Source: WLXB01 sp040221475
Lineage (GTDB): Bacteria; Pseudomonadota; Alphaproteobacteria; Rhodospirillales; Rhodospirillaceae
Assembly: GCA_040221475.1 (NCBI GenBank)
Contig: JAVKEJ010000053.1
Span: 620,001 to 684,000, forward strand
DNA: 64,000 nt
Reading direction: 5' to 3'
Shown: piece by piece, positions 35,440 to 44,890 of the stretch
How the letters are laid out: each line of letters starts with the position of its first letter
Position numbering within the stretch: position 1 is the stretch's first letter
The notes under the pieces: model-generated
The model's input: only the letters and a program-made list of their open reading frames with translations
Database searches by the model: none
Told to the model about the DNA's origin: nothing
Position numbers and translations under genes: made by a program

Positions 35440-36468
35440 CTAGTTGACGACACCGGCTTTCGCCATTTTCTCTAAAGCTTCCTGTTGAAGTTCCATTATC
35501 CTAGCTTTGGAGTCCATCGGTGCATCTGCAAATGCGTTTGGCGGATAAAAAGAGGTTTCGTTGTAAAGCGGTCGATACATTTCAATCCGTTGACGCAGCA
35601 AACGATTACCAGCGCCAGGTATACGCCGCTCCCGGCGCAAGGCTTCAACATCAATCGTAGCAGATGCGACCGTGCTTTCGCCTGGTCCGCCAACGTCGGC
35701 CAAGATACGACCATGGAAGTCGATAATCTTGGAATGGCCGAGTGTTTGGCCTTCTGGGATAAAGGTGCCGATCTGGCCAGTTGCATTTGTTGAAATGAGG
35801 TACATCATGTTCTCTGATGCCCTCACCTTTTTAGCCGACTCCCAGGCCCATTTATCAGCAGCTCCATGGTCCGATGTGGGGTGCAACAACACTTCAGCGC
35901 CGCGGAACATGAACATGCGCGCTGCTTCAGGGTACATGATCTCGCCGCACGGCATCATCGCCAGATTTCCAAGCGGTGTTTTGGCAACCGGGAACGTGCC
36001 CTCTAAGCCGTATTTGTCGAGATAAGCATCCATAAAATCATGAGGCGAAGCTGTATGAACCGTGTTGATGCGGCGATACTTGAGAATCACGTCTCCCGAC
36101 GGATCAATCAGATAACTGCAATTAAAATAACGACCGGGCCAATCAGGATCTGTCTCATAACTGTTTGCTCCGATGTAACACTTCATCTCCTGTGCCGCTT
36201 TTTGAAGCTTTTCTGTTTCTGGACCGGGTATCTGAATGCACGCTTTCTCAATCCATTCATCGGCGCTTTCTGTCAATGGAAAGCCTGTTAAGGCAAATTC
36301 AGGAAAGAGCAGCAAGTGAGGACCGTTTCCTCGCGCTGCGGCTTTAGCCAATGTGACCCAACGGTCAAGGCTCTTGTGAATAATTTCCATCGCTTCTAAA
36401 CGCGTGGTCGCGCTATTTACCGTATATGTGTAAACCTGCATGCATGTTGCGGTCCAAGGCTGTACCAT
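35440..36468 (-). CDS. Nitrilase-family C-N hydrolase (copy 1)
   Basis: A 342-residue carbon-nitrogen hydrolase with the full Glu-Lys-Cys triad: E57 (LFPEFALTGFP), K130 (ILKYRRINT) and C174 (MMPCGEIMYPE). The sequence around Cys resembles amidase-type members more than true nitrilases. It is about 60% identical by eye to the next gene, with all triad residues at the same positions, so they arose by tandem duplication. A GAGGAG ribosome site precedes the ATG. Substrate unknown. Confidence 0.88.
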   Translation of the reverse strand: MVQPWTATCMQVYTYTVNSATTRLEAMEIIHKSLDRWVTLAKAAARGNGPHLLLFPEFALTGFPLTESADEWIEKACIQIPGPETEKLQKAAQEMKCYIGANSYETDPDWPGRYFNCSYLIDPSGDVILKYRRINTVHTASPHDFMDAYLDKYGLEGTFPVAKTPLGNLAMMPCGEIMYPEAARMFMFRGAEVLLHPTSDHGAADKWAWESAKKVRASENMMYLISTNATGQIGTFIPEGQTLGHSKIIDFHGRILADVGGPGESTVASATIDVEALRRERRIPGAGNRLLRQRIEMYRPLYNETSFYPPNAFADAPMDSKARIMELQQEALEKMAKAGVVN

Positions 36469-36497
36469 GAATGGAGCTCCTCATTCTAATTTCAGTT

Positions 36498-37541
36498 CTA
36501 TTTTTTAGTGCGTGGCGGAATCATGTCTTGCTTGGCCATGTTATCTAAGGCTTCCTCTAAGAGATCTTTAATCATACTTTTGGATTCCATGGGCTTATCC
36601 GCAAAGCGATTAACCGGATACAAACTTGTGGAAGCGTAAAGCGCCGCATAGGCTTCAGGACGTGACTGAGCAAGTCTGTTAAATCCACCCCGTGTTGAAC
36701 GAACTCGCCGCAAAGCCTCAACGTCAATCAGTGATGAGCAGCGTAAGGACTCACCTGGGCTTGGGCCTTGCGTTAAAATACGACCTTCCCAGTCGAAAAT
36801 GCGCGATTGCCCCGCGATGTCATTGATTCCGCGATATGCTTCTGGCATGCCACCGGCGTTGGCCGAAATCAGATAAACCATGTTCTCTGAAGCGCGGACC
36901 TTTTTCGCTGATTGCCAACTCCAGTTGTCATCTGCGCCATAATCTGACGTAGGATGCAAAATCACCTCGGCACCTCTAAATGCCAGTGCCCGCGCGGCTT
37001 CTGGATACATGATCTCCCCACACGGCATCATACCGATATTTCCAAGCGGCGTTTTGGCCACAGGAAATAACCCCTCTAAACCATGTTTCTCCATGTACTT
37101 ATCGAGAAAGTCATGCGGAGACGCAGCATGCGCTGTGTTAATTCGGCGGTACTTAAGAATAATCTCTCCGCTGTCATCTATCAGGTACGAACAGTTGAAG
37201 TAGCGCCCCGGCCAGTCTGGGTCTTTCTCATAGCTGTTAGCACCGATGTAACATTTCTTCTCCTGAGCAAGTTTTTGAAGCCGCTCAGTTTCCGGTCCAG
37301 GTATTTCAAAACACGCTTTAGCAATCCATTCTTCAGCGCTTTCCTTAATCGGAAATCCCTGAAGAGCGAATTCAGGAAACAGCATGAGTTGCTTTTCTCC
37401 ACTGCGACCGGCTGCATCCACAAGCTCAGTCCAACGATCCAGACTTTTGTGGACAATCGCCATCGCGTCATCGCGAGTGGATACGCGGTTGAGGATGTGA
37501 GTGTAGACTTGCATGCAGGTTGCGCGCCACGGATCAATCAC
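36498..37541 (-). CDS. Nitrilase-family C-N hydrolase (copy 2)
   Basis: A 347-residue paralogue of the preceding gene with E57, K130 and C174 in identical positions. Differences concentrate in the C-terminal third, after GAEVILHPTSDYGADDNW, which may change substrate choice or oligomer contacts. It has a GTG start with AGGAG nine bases upstream and lies 29 nt upstream of copy 1 in the same direction, so the two form an operon. Confidence 0.88.
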   Translation of the reverse strand: MIDPWRATCMQVYTHILNRVSTRDDAMAIVHKSLDRWTELVDAAGRSGEKQLMLFPEFALQGFPIKESAEEWIAKACFEIPGPETERLQKLAQEKKCYIGANSYEKDPDWPGRYFNCSYLIDDSGEIILKYRRINTAHAASPHDFLDKYMEKHGLEGLFPVAKTPLGNIGMMPCGEIMYPEAARALAFRGAEVILHPTSDYGADDNWSWQSAKKVRASENMVYLISANAGGMPEAYRGINDIAGQSRIFDWEGRILTQGPSPGESLRCSSLIDVEALRRVRSTRGGFNRLAQSRPEAYAALYASTSLYPVNRFADKPMESKSMIKDLLEEALDNMAKQDMIPPRTKK

Positions 37542-37771
37542 TGTTGAATACTCCTGAATAGCTTAAGCGGAAGACGAGAGGATATTGCTCTCCCTAGAGA
37601 TACGATATCTTAGAACCAGAATACCCTAGCATTCAGAAAGCGTCCGCCAGCCAATCAGCCAGCCACGAATGAGGCGATAACACAGCTCATTTCGCACCAA
37701 AAAATCTATAACCTGATAAATTGCGTTGCAATTGTTCAACGGCAGACTGCGCTACAAGAAGGAATACCAAA

Positions 37772-38623
37772 ATGAAAAGAAGAACATTGCTCAAGTCTAT
37801 GGTAGCCCCATTTATTATAGGGGCTTCTGCAACTATACTTCATTCACGCCTTTCCGCAGCTGCGACACCCCCCCTTCTCGACCCGAACAATCCTGATGAT
37901 CTCTATGTCATTCATCGCAAGTTGAACTATCGGTTCGATACCGGTTTAGTGTTTTGGTATATACAAGCTGTTCGTAATGGTTTGGTCGACAGCGCGTTCA
38001 CACCATTTTGGAATATGGACGTCGGTTTTATTGCAGCTGTACGCGACTTAGATGACACGCGATACGAAGTCAAAACCATGAGTGCTATTTTTTATACAGA
38101 TCTCGAAACCGGCAAACTCATCGATAGTTTCGATAATCCCTATACCGGTCAAAAGATTCCCGTTCGCCAACCAACTCTTAGCGTTTCAGCCCGAGCGCAC
38201 AACAAAACAGGACTCGAAGCGCGCCCCCCGCGCCCTGGTGTGGAGATGAAAGAATATGGTGATATCGGACCGGCTTGGGTGATTGGCGATGATGTCTGGT
38301 GTCAGGCAGACACCGGCTTTCGTATCGAGGCAAATGATGAGCGTCCGCAACCGACACAAGTGAACGACTGGTTCACCTACCATGGTTCGATCTCTGAGGT
38401 GTCAAATCCTAACGTCCAAAGTGCACAGGCAACTCAAAACTTCAATGACATCAATACTTGGCCCGCCTGGCTCAACATGGGAGATCACCCAGGCAACTAC
38501 GTTTCTCGTGGTTTTGGCCGAAAAGTCGCAAGCATGTCAGCAATGCCAGAATCATGGCAAAAGCTTATGAAGAAACACTACCCAAAAGAGTTCGCTGATC
38601 CTCAATCAATAATTGATGGATAA
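37772..38623 (+). CDS. DUF1838-family protein with Tat-like signal (copy 1)
   Basis: A 283-residue protein of the DUF1838 family, function unknown. The N-terminus MKRRTLLKSMVAPFIIG followed by a hydrophobic stretch and an Ala-rich cleavage region looks like a twin-arginine signal. Family features: AIFYTDLETGKLIDSFDNPYTGQKIPV, VIGDDVWCQAD and WPAWLNMGDHPGNYVSRGFGRKV. I start at the ATG at 37772, which has AAGAAGGA upstream and places RR at residues 3-4; an in-frame upstream start at 37721 would bury the signal. Other copies are at 48720 and 51125. Confidence 0.82.
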   Translation: MKRRTLLKSMVAPFIIGASATILHSRLSAAATPPLLDPNNPDDLYVIHRKLNYRFDTGLVFWYIQAVRNGLVDSAFTPFWNMDVGFIAAVRDLDDTRYEVKTMSAIFYTDLETGKLIDSFDNPYTGQKIPVRQPTLSVSARAHNKTGLEARPPRPGVEMKEYGDIGPAWVIGDDVWCQADTGFRIEANDERPQPTQVNDWFTYHGSISEVSNPNVQSAQATQNFNDINTWPAWLNMGDHPGNYVSRGFGRKVASMSAMPESWQKLMKKHYPKEFADPQSIIDG

Positions 38624-38764
38624 TACAACGTTCACTATATAAATTAGAAAAGTGGATTAATCTTGGGCCAAAGGTTGATTGTGGCCTTAATTAATAATCC
38701 ATTACATAATTCCGGTTAGTGTGGTTAAACGTCTTAGATTCTTGCGATTGGCCAATAGAAGCAA

Positions 38765-39592
38765 ATGCCCTCTAACTCTATGCTGAAATCTAACTCGTTC
38801 GCATCGAGTTCTAAAATCTTGCTGGTTGAACCGGACAAGACCAACCGGTCATTGCTCGCCAGTTTGATTGAGGAATTGCGGCCAGAGCGTTTTATGATCG
38901 CAAAATCATTGGCTGAAGCCCGTTCGGCCATGTCTGACCGTGTGGAACAATTTGATTGTGTGATTTTGGGTGTTAAAAACCCACCCACCAGCGGCTTTCA
39001 TTTTCTGCAAGATATTAGAATTGGTGGTGTGCCCCGCACGCCAAGAAACACCCGTGTGATTCTCGTCTCCCCACCTCCCAATCGGGCCATGTTAGCTCTC
39101 GCCAAAGCTTTGGACCTGGATGGTTTCATCGCTATTCCTGTAACTGTTGCCAGCGTAAACAACACGCTGTCGGCAGCTCTAAAACGGCAACGGGAAGCTC
39201 AAGAGCCGGGCGTTTATGCCGATGTCAAATTGCCGCAACCGGTCAAGAAAAAACTGCCTGTTGAACAAAAGCACGCAACGCCAAATGCAAAAGTTGTGTG
39301 GAGTGCAAAAGAGAAAGAGAAAGCGGAACTGATCCGCTCTTTAAAAGACGGGGTCGCCGCAGACGCCTCTGCCCCGCCAGTACAGCAAGCGCAAATCGAC
39401 AATATTCGATCCTTTTGGCTCAAGGACCTACTGCCAGGTATGGTGCTGGCGGAAGAGATACAGGGAGAGAATAAAGAACTTCTCCTCGCAACTGGAACTG
39501 TTCTAAACGACTCTCTCATTGAAAAGATCAAGAAATTTAGTGAACTAGGTATCTGCCGCTCGTTCTTAAAGGCTGGGTCAGCGCCTGAATAG
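38765..39592 (+). CDS. Receiver-like protein lacking the phosphoacceptor Asp
   Basis: A 275-residue protein. Residues 16-135 have a CheY-like fold (KILLVEPDKTNRSLLASLIEE; FDCVILGVKNPPTSGFHFL; VILVSPPPN; GFIAIPVT). The phosphorylated Asp is Gly69 and the conserved Lys is Ile124, so ordinary phosphorelay is impossible. After a charged linker the last 70 residues (FWLKDLLPGMVLAEEIQGENKELLLATGTVLNDSLIEKIKKF) match the small domain often found before HD-GYP or after receivers (DUF3391-like). It may act as a protein-interaction module. A second receiver protein, with Glu at the phosphosite, is at 43276. Confidence 0.75.
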   Translation: MPSNSMLKSNSFASSSKILLVEPDKTNRSLLASLIEELRPERFMIAKSLAEARSAMSDRVEQFDCVILGVKNPPTSGFHFLQDIRIGGVPRTPRNTRVILVSPPPNRAMLALAKALDLDGFIAIPVTVASVNNTLSAALKRQREAQEPGVYADVKLPQPVKKKLPVEQKHATPNAKVVWSAKEKEKAELIRSLKDGVAADASAPPVQQAQIDNIRSFWLKDLLPGMVLAEEIQGENKELLLATGTVLNDSLIEKIKKFSELGICRSFLKAGSAPE

Positions 39593-39607
39593 TTTTAGGA
39601 GCATTGC

Positions 39608-40846
39608 TTAAAATCGTGAAGTCTTTTTCATACCAATGACCGTCACAATAATCGCAATTTGGAACACACCTGCTATCAAGAAGACTTGAGCTGCTTGGCC
39701 TACATCCAACAACCAGCCAAATACAAATGGCGCGATAACACCGCCAACATTAAGCCCTGTGGACACGAACCCAAAGACGGTTCCCATCGCATCCTTTGGG
39801 GTCACCGAACGCACCAGTAAATCCCTCGACGGAGCGGTTACGCCTGAAGCCAAGCCGGCGATGCACATCGCAAAAATGATCATGACAATCGTCATATCTA
39901 AGAGACCCATAGATAGAATCGCTATGCCAGCCGCGATCGTTCCCCAGATCGCGATTAAATCATGACGGGAGGTTTTATCGCTTAGAATTCCGCCAATCAG
40001 AATACCGGCGCTGCTTGCGGCCAGAAACGCCGTAAGGGCTAGATTCGCAGTTGCCAAAGGCATTTCATACATTTGGTCAAATGCTGAAACAGAGAAATAG
40101 GACACGCCGACATGGGCCACCGAGATGAAAAGCCAAAAGACAAAGCCCATCAGGATCGGAAGTGATAGCAACAGGATCGCCGTGCTTTTCAGAGACGGAA
40201 TTGTTTTCACAGAGGGTGTGCCGTTTTCATGTTCTACAATTTCCTCGGCAAGCAAAGCCCCATTCATCTGTAATACGCCAGCCACCAGAAGCCCCGCGAC
40301 GCCGACATAAATCACGGCGGCGTTCCATCCTAACGATGCAGCCAAAGCCACCATAGTCAGTGGCGCTAACGCGCTGCCCCCAAACCCCGATAACGTATGC
40401 ATGCTAAAGGCCCGCCCCATCATATGGGGCGCAACAGCGCGGTTAAGGATAGCGTAGTCTGCTGGATGATAAACTGCATTCGCCAGGCCAGCTGGAACCA
40501 TCATGGCAAGCAAAACCCAATACGATGGCACCAGCCCCATCACGATCAAGGCTAGACCTTGCAGGGCGACGGCTCCGGTCAACAGCTTTGGCGCATCAAG
40601 CCGGTCAACCAGCATCCCCATTGGCAACTGGGTTGCGGCACTGACAAGGTTAAAAACCACAATCAGAACGCCCAATTCGGTATACGTCACCGATAAGTCA
40701 TCGCGAAGAAGCGGAAACAAAGGCGGCAGCACAAAAAAGAAAAAATGGCTGTAAAGATGCGCAAAACTCACCAATCCGGTCACCTTGACACTTTTTGTCG
40801 TTGGTGGCCCCGCGTGATGAGGCAAGCTGGCCCCAGTTTCTGTCAT
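39608..40846 (-). CDS. MFS transporter
   Basis: A 412-residue major facilitator with about 12 helices. The family loop motif is in SAATQLPMGMLVDRLDAPKLLTG (between helices 2 and 3), and the second half repeats it (GILIGGILSDKTSRHD). It resembles drug- or organic-anion-exporting members of the Fsr/NarK-like branch; the substrate is unknown. It is 17 nt downstream of the second MFS gene, in the same direction. Confidence 0.88.
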   Translation of the reverse strand: MTETGASLPHHAGPPTTKSVKVTGLVSFAHLYSHFFFFVLPPLFPLLRDDLSVTYTELGVLIVVFNLVSAATQLPMGMLVDRLDAPKLLTGAVALQGLALIVMGLVPSYWVLLAMMVPAGLANAVYHPADYAILNRAVAPHMMGRAFSMHTLSGFGGSALAPLTMVALAASLGWNAAVIYVGVAGLLVAGVLQMNGALLAEEIVEHENGTPSVKTIPSLKSTAILLLSLPILMGFVFWLFISVAHVGVSYFSVSAFDQMYEMPLATANLALTAFLAASSAGILIGGILSDKTSRHDLIAIWGTIAAGIAILSMGLLDMTIVMIIFAMCIAGLASGVTAPSRDLLVRSVTPKDAMGTVFGFVSTGLNVGGVIAPFVFGWLLDVGQAAQVFLIAGVFQIAIIVTVIGMKKTSRF

Positions 40847-40863
40847 AACGATGCCGTCATCAT

Positions 40864-42120
40864 CTAGTTATCAGCCAGTGCTTGTCTTACGTCCGTAATG
40901 GGTGTGCCGAGAAACAACACAAGTGCTGTCACCGTCACTGTGGCCCCAAAGGCAAAGGGAAGCCAAGGTATAAATTGATACAGCGCCGCCCCGGTTGCTG
41001 GCGCGAATAGAAAGGCTATGGCTTGACTAGAGGTCGATATACCCGCCAGTCGTCCTTGTGCCTCCGGGCCAGCTGCTAAAGATAGCGATGTATTAATTGC
41101 TGGCATAGAAAACCCCTGTCCTAATCCATTACAGATCATCGCAAACACAAACATGGTTTGAGTTGTTCCAAACCAAACCAGCCCGATCGAGATAAGCGTA
41201 ATACTCACGCCCATGACAATGTAGGTTTTAGCGCTCTGATTCAGCCGCCGTATAAGAAATGCCTGCACGAATACGTTTGAAGCCGCAGCGCACATCAACC
41301 CCAACCCCATGGCCTGTGCCGCCGCAATGGGTTCAAGACTAAATCTGTCCTGAACAAAAAAACCAATGACAGAGAATGTACCGTAGGTTCCGCACATAAA
41401 ACACACAGAACTGATTGCAATTCGCAGAATAGGCCCCTTAAGAAGATGGCGGTATTTCACGGCTACGTTGGCAGCACTGGACCGTGTTTTCGGTAAAAAA
41501 ATGCGGGATGACATCACTGCAATGCACCCTGCTCCCCCAATGATATAGAACGGTGCCGACAAACCGAAACCAGTAAAAAAGGCTGATACAGACGGACCGA
41601 TAATTGCGCCGGTGCTGGTGGCTGCCGTTAACATTGATATCGCACGGAGCCGATGTTCCCGGGACGACATATCTGCCGCCAATGCCATGGCAGACGGCGT
41701 CACGGCCCCCGCTCCCAAGGCAAATAAAGCTCTGGACCCAACAAGCAACCACAACATCATTATACCGGTAATGAGTCCGCTAATCGCGGCATCCACAATC
41801 AGACCAAACATGACCACGGAGACCACGAATACGATCCCGCCTATGACAATAACGCGCCGCCTGCCCCAGCTTTCACTCAAAGCCCCCCACATCGGTCCAG
41901 TAAACAGCATAAAAAAACCATGAACCGACATCACCAAACCAATTTGATAGTCAGCCATACCAACTTGACGCCCGATGGGTGGCAGTATCGTGAACAAAAA
42001 AGCCTGGCCCACGATCATGATCATCACCGCGTAAAATAAAGTCACGCTGACTTTTAAGGGCAACACGCCGTCTGTGGGGAAATTGGGTGGCGGACTTGGG
42101 ATCGGAGACGTCACGGGCAA
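40864..42120 (-). CDS. MFS transporter, TetA-like
   Basis: A 418-residue, 12-helix major facilitator of the drug:H+ antiporter type. The signature loop is GPMWGALSESWGRRRVIVIG and motif C-like GAGAVTPSAMALAADMSS is in helix 4-5. It is unlike the following MFS protein, so the pair is not a recent duplication. The preceding intergenic space separates it from a divergent hydrolase gene. Confidence 0.88.
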   Translation of the reverse strand: MPVTSPIPSPPPNFPTDGVLPLKVSVTLFYAVMIMIVGQAFLFTILPPIGRQVGMADYQIGLVMSVHGFFMLFTGPMWGALSESWGRRRVIVIGGIVFVVSVVMFGLIVDAAISGLITGIMMLWLLVGSRALFALGAGAVTPSAMALAADMSSREHRLRAISMLTAATSTGAIIGPSVSAFFTGFGLSAPFYIIGGAGCIAVMSSRIFLPKTRSSAANVAVKYRHLLKGPILRIAISSVCFMCGTYGTFSVIGFFVQDRFSLEPIAAAQAMGLGLMCAAASNVFVQAFLIRRLNQSAKTYIVMGVSITLISIGLVWFGTTQTMFVFAMICNGLGQGFSMPAINTSLSLAAGPEAQGRLAGISTSSQAIAFLFAPATGAALYQFIPWLPFAFGATVTVTALVLFLGTPITDVRQALADN

Positions 42121-42312
42121 CCTAGCTATCGCTTAATAGAAACTGATTTGACCGCTTAACCGATCAAATCACAAGAGTGGTGAGTGATCGGAAGTCATCT
42201 CACTCAAATATTACGCTTAGAGTTATACAAAACCCTCCATCATCTGCTGACGCTTACAAGAAAATAGGTATAGTGGCTATCAGAAAGAGAAGTGATAGCT
42301 GGAGATAGATTG

Positions 42313-43116
42313 ATGACCCGACCTCGCCGCGGATATACAGATGGACCCTTTGGTCAGATTCACTATCAAGATACAGGAGGAGATGGCGAACCTTTAATCC
42401 TTTGTCATCAAGCGCCAATTACATCCCGTCAATATGACACCGTCTATCCGCTGCTCGCGGCGAAGGGCCTACGTGCCGTTGGTATTGATACACCAGGCTT
42501 CGGACTGTCAGATGAACCAGATCATGTTCCAACTATTGAAGAATACGCCACAGCAATTCCTGCTGTAATGGATGCCTTGAATATTCCAAAGGCGAATATC
42601 GCTGGCCATCACACCGGGGCAATGATCGCCACTGAAGTCGCGTTGCAATTTCCTGACCGTATCAAAAATCTAATACTCAATGGCCCCTCGCCCTTCACGC
42701 CAGAGGAAGTTGCACAATGGAATGCCTTTGTCGACGAGCATGAAAAAGGCTTCGTCCATAAAGAAGATGGCTCACATTTGCAGGAACTCTTTGCACGTCG
42801 GTGGCAGTGGGCATTACCAGGAACGGATCCCGCTTTGGTCACTCGTTATGTGGTTGAGCAACTACAAGGCTATGGTCCTTTCTGGTACGGCCATAATGCA
42901 GCTTTCGCTTACGACCATAATGTCACGCTACTGAAAATTACGCATCGAACATTAATTCTGATTAACACAGGCGATCTTGTCTACGAACACGCAAAAAAAG
43001 CACACACCATGAGACCGGATTTTGAATTTAAAGAGATTGAAGGTGGTACGATCGACATTACGGATCAAAAGCCAGAAGAATGGGTAGAAGCAGTCGTCTC
43101 CTTCATAACGGGTTAA
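42313..43116 (+). CDS. Alpha/beta-hydrolase-fold protein without Ser nucleophile
   Basis: A 267-residue alpha/beta hydrolase. The fold is clear: oxyanion region LILCHQAPITSRQYDTVYPLLAAKG, GIDTPGFGLSD and NIAGHHTGAMIATEVALQFPDRIKNLILNGP. The nucleophile elbow is G98-H-H-T-G102, so His100 replaces Ser; the usual catalytic His near the end is also absent (EGGTIDITDQ). The acid could be the Asp in NTGDLVYEHA. Start at 42313 is set by GGAGAT upstream. It may be non-hydrolytic or use other chemistry such as a lyase or isomerase. Divergent from the MFS gene. Confidence 0.8.
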   Translation: MTRPRRGYTDGPFGQIHYQDTGGDGEPLILCHQAPITSRQYDTVYPLLAAKGLRAVGIDTPGFGLSDEPDHVPTIEEYATAIPAVMDALNIPKANIAGHHTGAMIATEVALQFPDRIKNLILNGPSPFTPEEVAQWNAFVDEHEKGFVHKEDGSHLQELFARRWQWALPGTDPALVTRYVVEQLQGYGPFWYGHNAAFAYDHNVTLLKITHRTLILINTGDLVYEHAKKAHTMRPDFEFKEIEGGTIDITDQKPEEWVEAVVSFITG

Positions 43117-43275
43117 TTTATGTGACAGAGCTTTAAGTGATCAACCGGCTCGATCAAGACAAATCGTTTTTAGACGAAATTGAATCGCTTTAGAATTACT
43201 TACTCGGATCTATCTTGATCTGCTAACGCTCTATCGGCCAATATGCGCTGATCAATCAGATCAGATATTTTCATA

Positions 43276-44151
43276 ATGCAACAAAACTCCAGAACAACTG
43301 ATGTCGCCGATGAGCAAAATGCTCATATGGCCGGTTCATCCGCTGATGCGCCTGTCTCTGACTCCGAGACAAACCCGTTTTCAGAAGAACTTGATGCCGA
43401 TGAAATCACTGAGGCATACCGCGCTCAACATTCACCTGAGTCAAATGATGTGGTCTCTGACTCATCTCATACTAAAAATGAGCCCTTGGCTGAAGACCAC
43501 TCCCCAACTGAGTATGAATATTCAATTGAGCAAGATCTTGATGAACACGAGTGCCTGCTTGAAGAGAGCGGTGATACGATTCCGGTTTCTATTACAAACA
43601 AACGAGTTTTATTGATTGAAGATGATGATGATACCACTGAAATCCTGAAACAGAATCTCCAAACGCTCGGTATTACCAAAGTGAATGTCGCAACCAATGC
43701 TGAGGGCGCACTGAATTTGCTCGCAACAGATAAAGAAATGTTTCCAGACGTTGTAGTCCTTGAATTGGCCCTTGTCGGCATGGATGGCATACAGTTTCTG
43801 GCTCAACTTCGTGCGCACAAGAGCAAGAGACTCCAAAACCTGCCGGCGGTGGTCATTACAATGCTGGATAGCCCCAGCATTTTTCGACGGGCGGCGCGTC
43901 AGAAAGTCGGTGCCTTTCTGCGTAAACCTGTGTCTACAGAAGGGTTAAAAAAAGGGATTGAAGCCGCCTTGCGTGGCGACGTCGTTGAGCAACCCTTTAG
44001 TCAGCCCAAGTCATGGTTAGATGACGTTGATGAAGAAGAACTCAAAGAAAAACGTAACTCGATCAAAGCCAAAGCCGCAGCGAAAGCTCAAAAGAAGGGA
44101 TTTTGGGTTTGGCTTTTAAACATACTTGTTCCATGGTCAGGGCGTATTTAA
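43276..44151 (+). CDS. Receiver-domain protein with Glu phosphosite and hydrophobic tail
   Basis: A 291-residue protein. Residues 1-108 are acidic and disordered. Residues 109-232 are a receiver (RVLLIEDDDDTTEILKQNL; VVVLELALVGMDGIQFL; AVVITMLDSPS; FLRKPVS). The phosphoacceptor Asp is replaced by Glu163, while the Lys217 and the acidic pair D117-D118 remain, so it may mimic the phosphorylated state. A KAKAAAKAQKK linker ends in FWVWLLNILVPWSGRI, a likely membrane-binding amphipathic tail. No output domain. It precedes the DUF1330-like gene by 20 nt. Confidence 0.8.
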   Translation: MQQNSRTTDVADEQNAHMAGSSADAPVSDSETNPFSEELDADEITEAYRAQHSPESNDVVSDSSHTKNEPLAEDHSPTEYEYSIEQDLDEHECLLEESGDTIPVSITNKRVLLIEDDDDTTEILKQNLQTLGITKVNVATNAEGALNLLATDKEMFPDVVVLELALVGMDGIQFLAQLRAHKSKRLQNLPAVVITMLDSPSIFRRAARQKVGAFLRKPVSTEGLKKGIEAALRGDVVEQPFSQPKSWLDDVDEEELKEKRNSIKAKAAAKAQKKGFWVWLLNILVPWSGRI

Positions 44152-44171
44152 CGCTGATGGACACCTGAGCT

Positions 44172-44882
44172 ATGAAGAATTTAAGTCACATTTTCCTCGT
44201 TACCATTTGCAGTATCCTGCTCGGTATTTCCACTCTGGCACAAGCTCAAGACAAACCTGGCTTTCTATTTGTCAACGCCACAGTTACCGACTTTGAAAAG
44301 CTCGGCGTTTATGGCCGTGCTCTCCCCCCCGTTTATGCAAAATACGATGGTATTTATAGAATCTTTGGTGGCATCGGTCGTGGCGTTGAGGTTCTGGCTG
44401 GCTCCGCCATGCATGAGTCTGTGATATTCGCAGAATTCAAAAGTTTGAAAGACGTCGAAACGTTCTGGTGGTCGGACGAATATCGGGCCGTCTTTCCATT
44501 ACGCGAAGGCGCAGGCATCTTTGATGTGGTGGGCCTCGCAGGCACCGGAGAACAACCTTATTCCGCCGAAAGCGGCATTCAACCAGCTTATATGTTTACC
44601 TTGGTAACCGTTAAAAACCCTGAGAAAACCCAAGCTTATATGGAAGCAACCTCAGACTTTACTGCAAATGCTCCAGGACGTTTAATCGCTCTCGCACGCC
44701 CTGCTGATATGTCTATTCTGGAAGGGCCGAAGCCTGAGCATACGATTGAGATCACTTCATGGCCAAGCGTGCAGGCGATTAAATCTTATCTATCTGATCC
44801 AGAATTCACAAAAGTGAACGCCCTGCGTGAAGAAGCTATGGACTTTACAGTCATGGTCGCCGAAGTGCCAAAACCAAGATAG
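44172..44882 (+). CDS. Exported DUF1330-like tandem-domain protein
   Basis: A 236-residue protein with a Sec signal peptide (cleavage after AQA, about residue 25). The mature part has two ferredoxin-like alpha/beta units resembling DUF1330/EthD-type dimeric barrels. The first is LFVNATVTDFEKLGVYGRALPPVYAKYDGIYRIFGG...VIFAEFKSLKDVETFWWSDEYRAVFPLR, and the second is FTLVTVKNPEKTQAYMEA...IEITSWPSVQAIKSYLSDPEF. It is a monooxygenase-like or isomerase-like fold of unknown role, periplasmic. Confidence 0.75.
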   Translation: MKNLSHIFLVTICSILLGISTLAQAQDKPGFLFVNATVTDFEKLGVYGRALPPVYAKYDGIYRIFGGIGRGVEVLAGSAMHESVIFAEFKSLKDVETFWWSDEYRAVFPLREGAGIFDVVGLAGTGEQPYSAESGIQPAYMFTLVTVKNPEKTQAYMEATSDFTANAPGRLIALARPADMSILEGPKPEHTIEITSWPSVQAIKSYLSDPEFTKVNALREEAMDFTVMVAEVPKPR

Positions 44883-44890
44883 CGTCTGAT

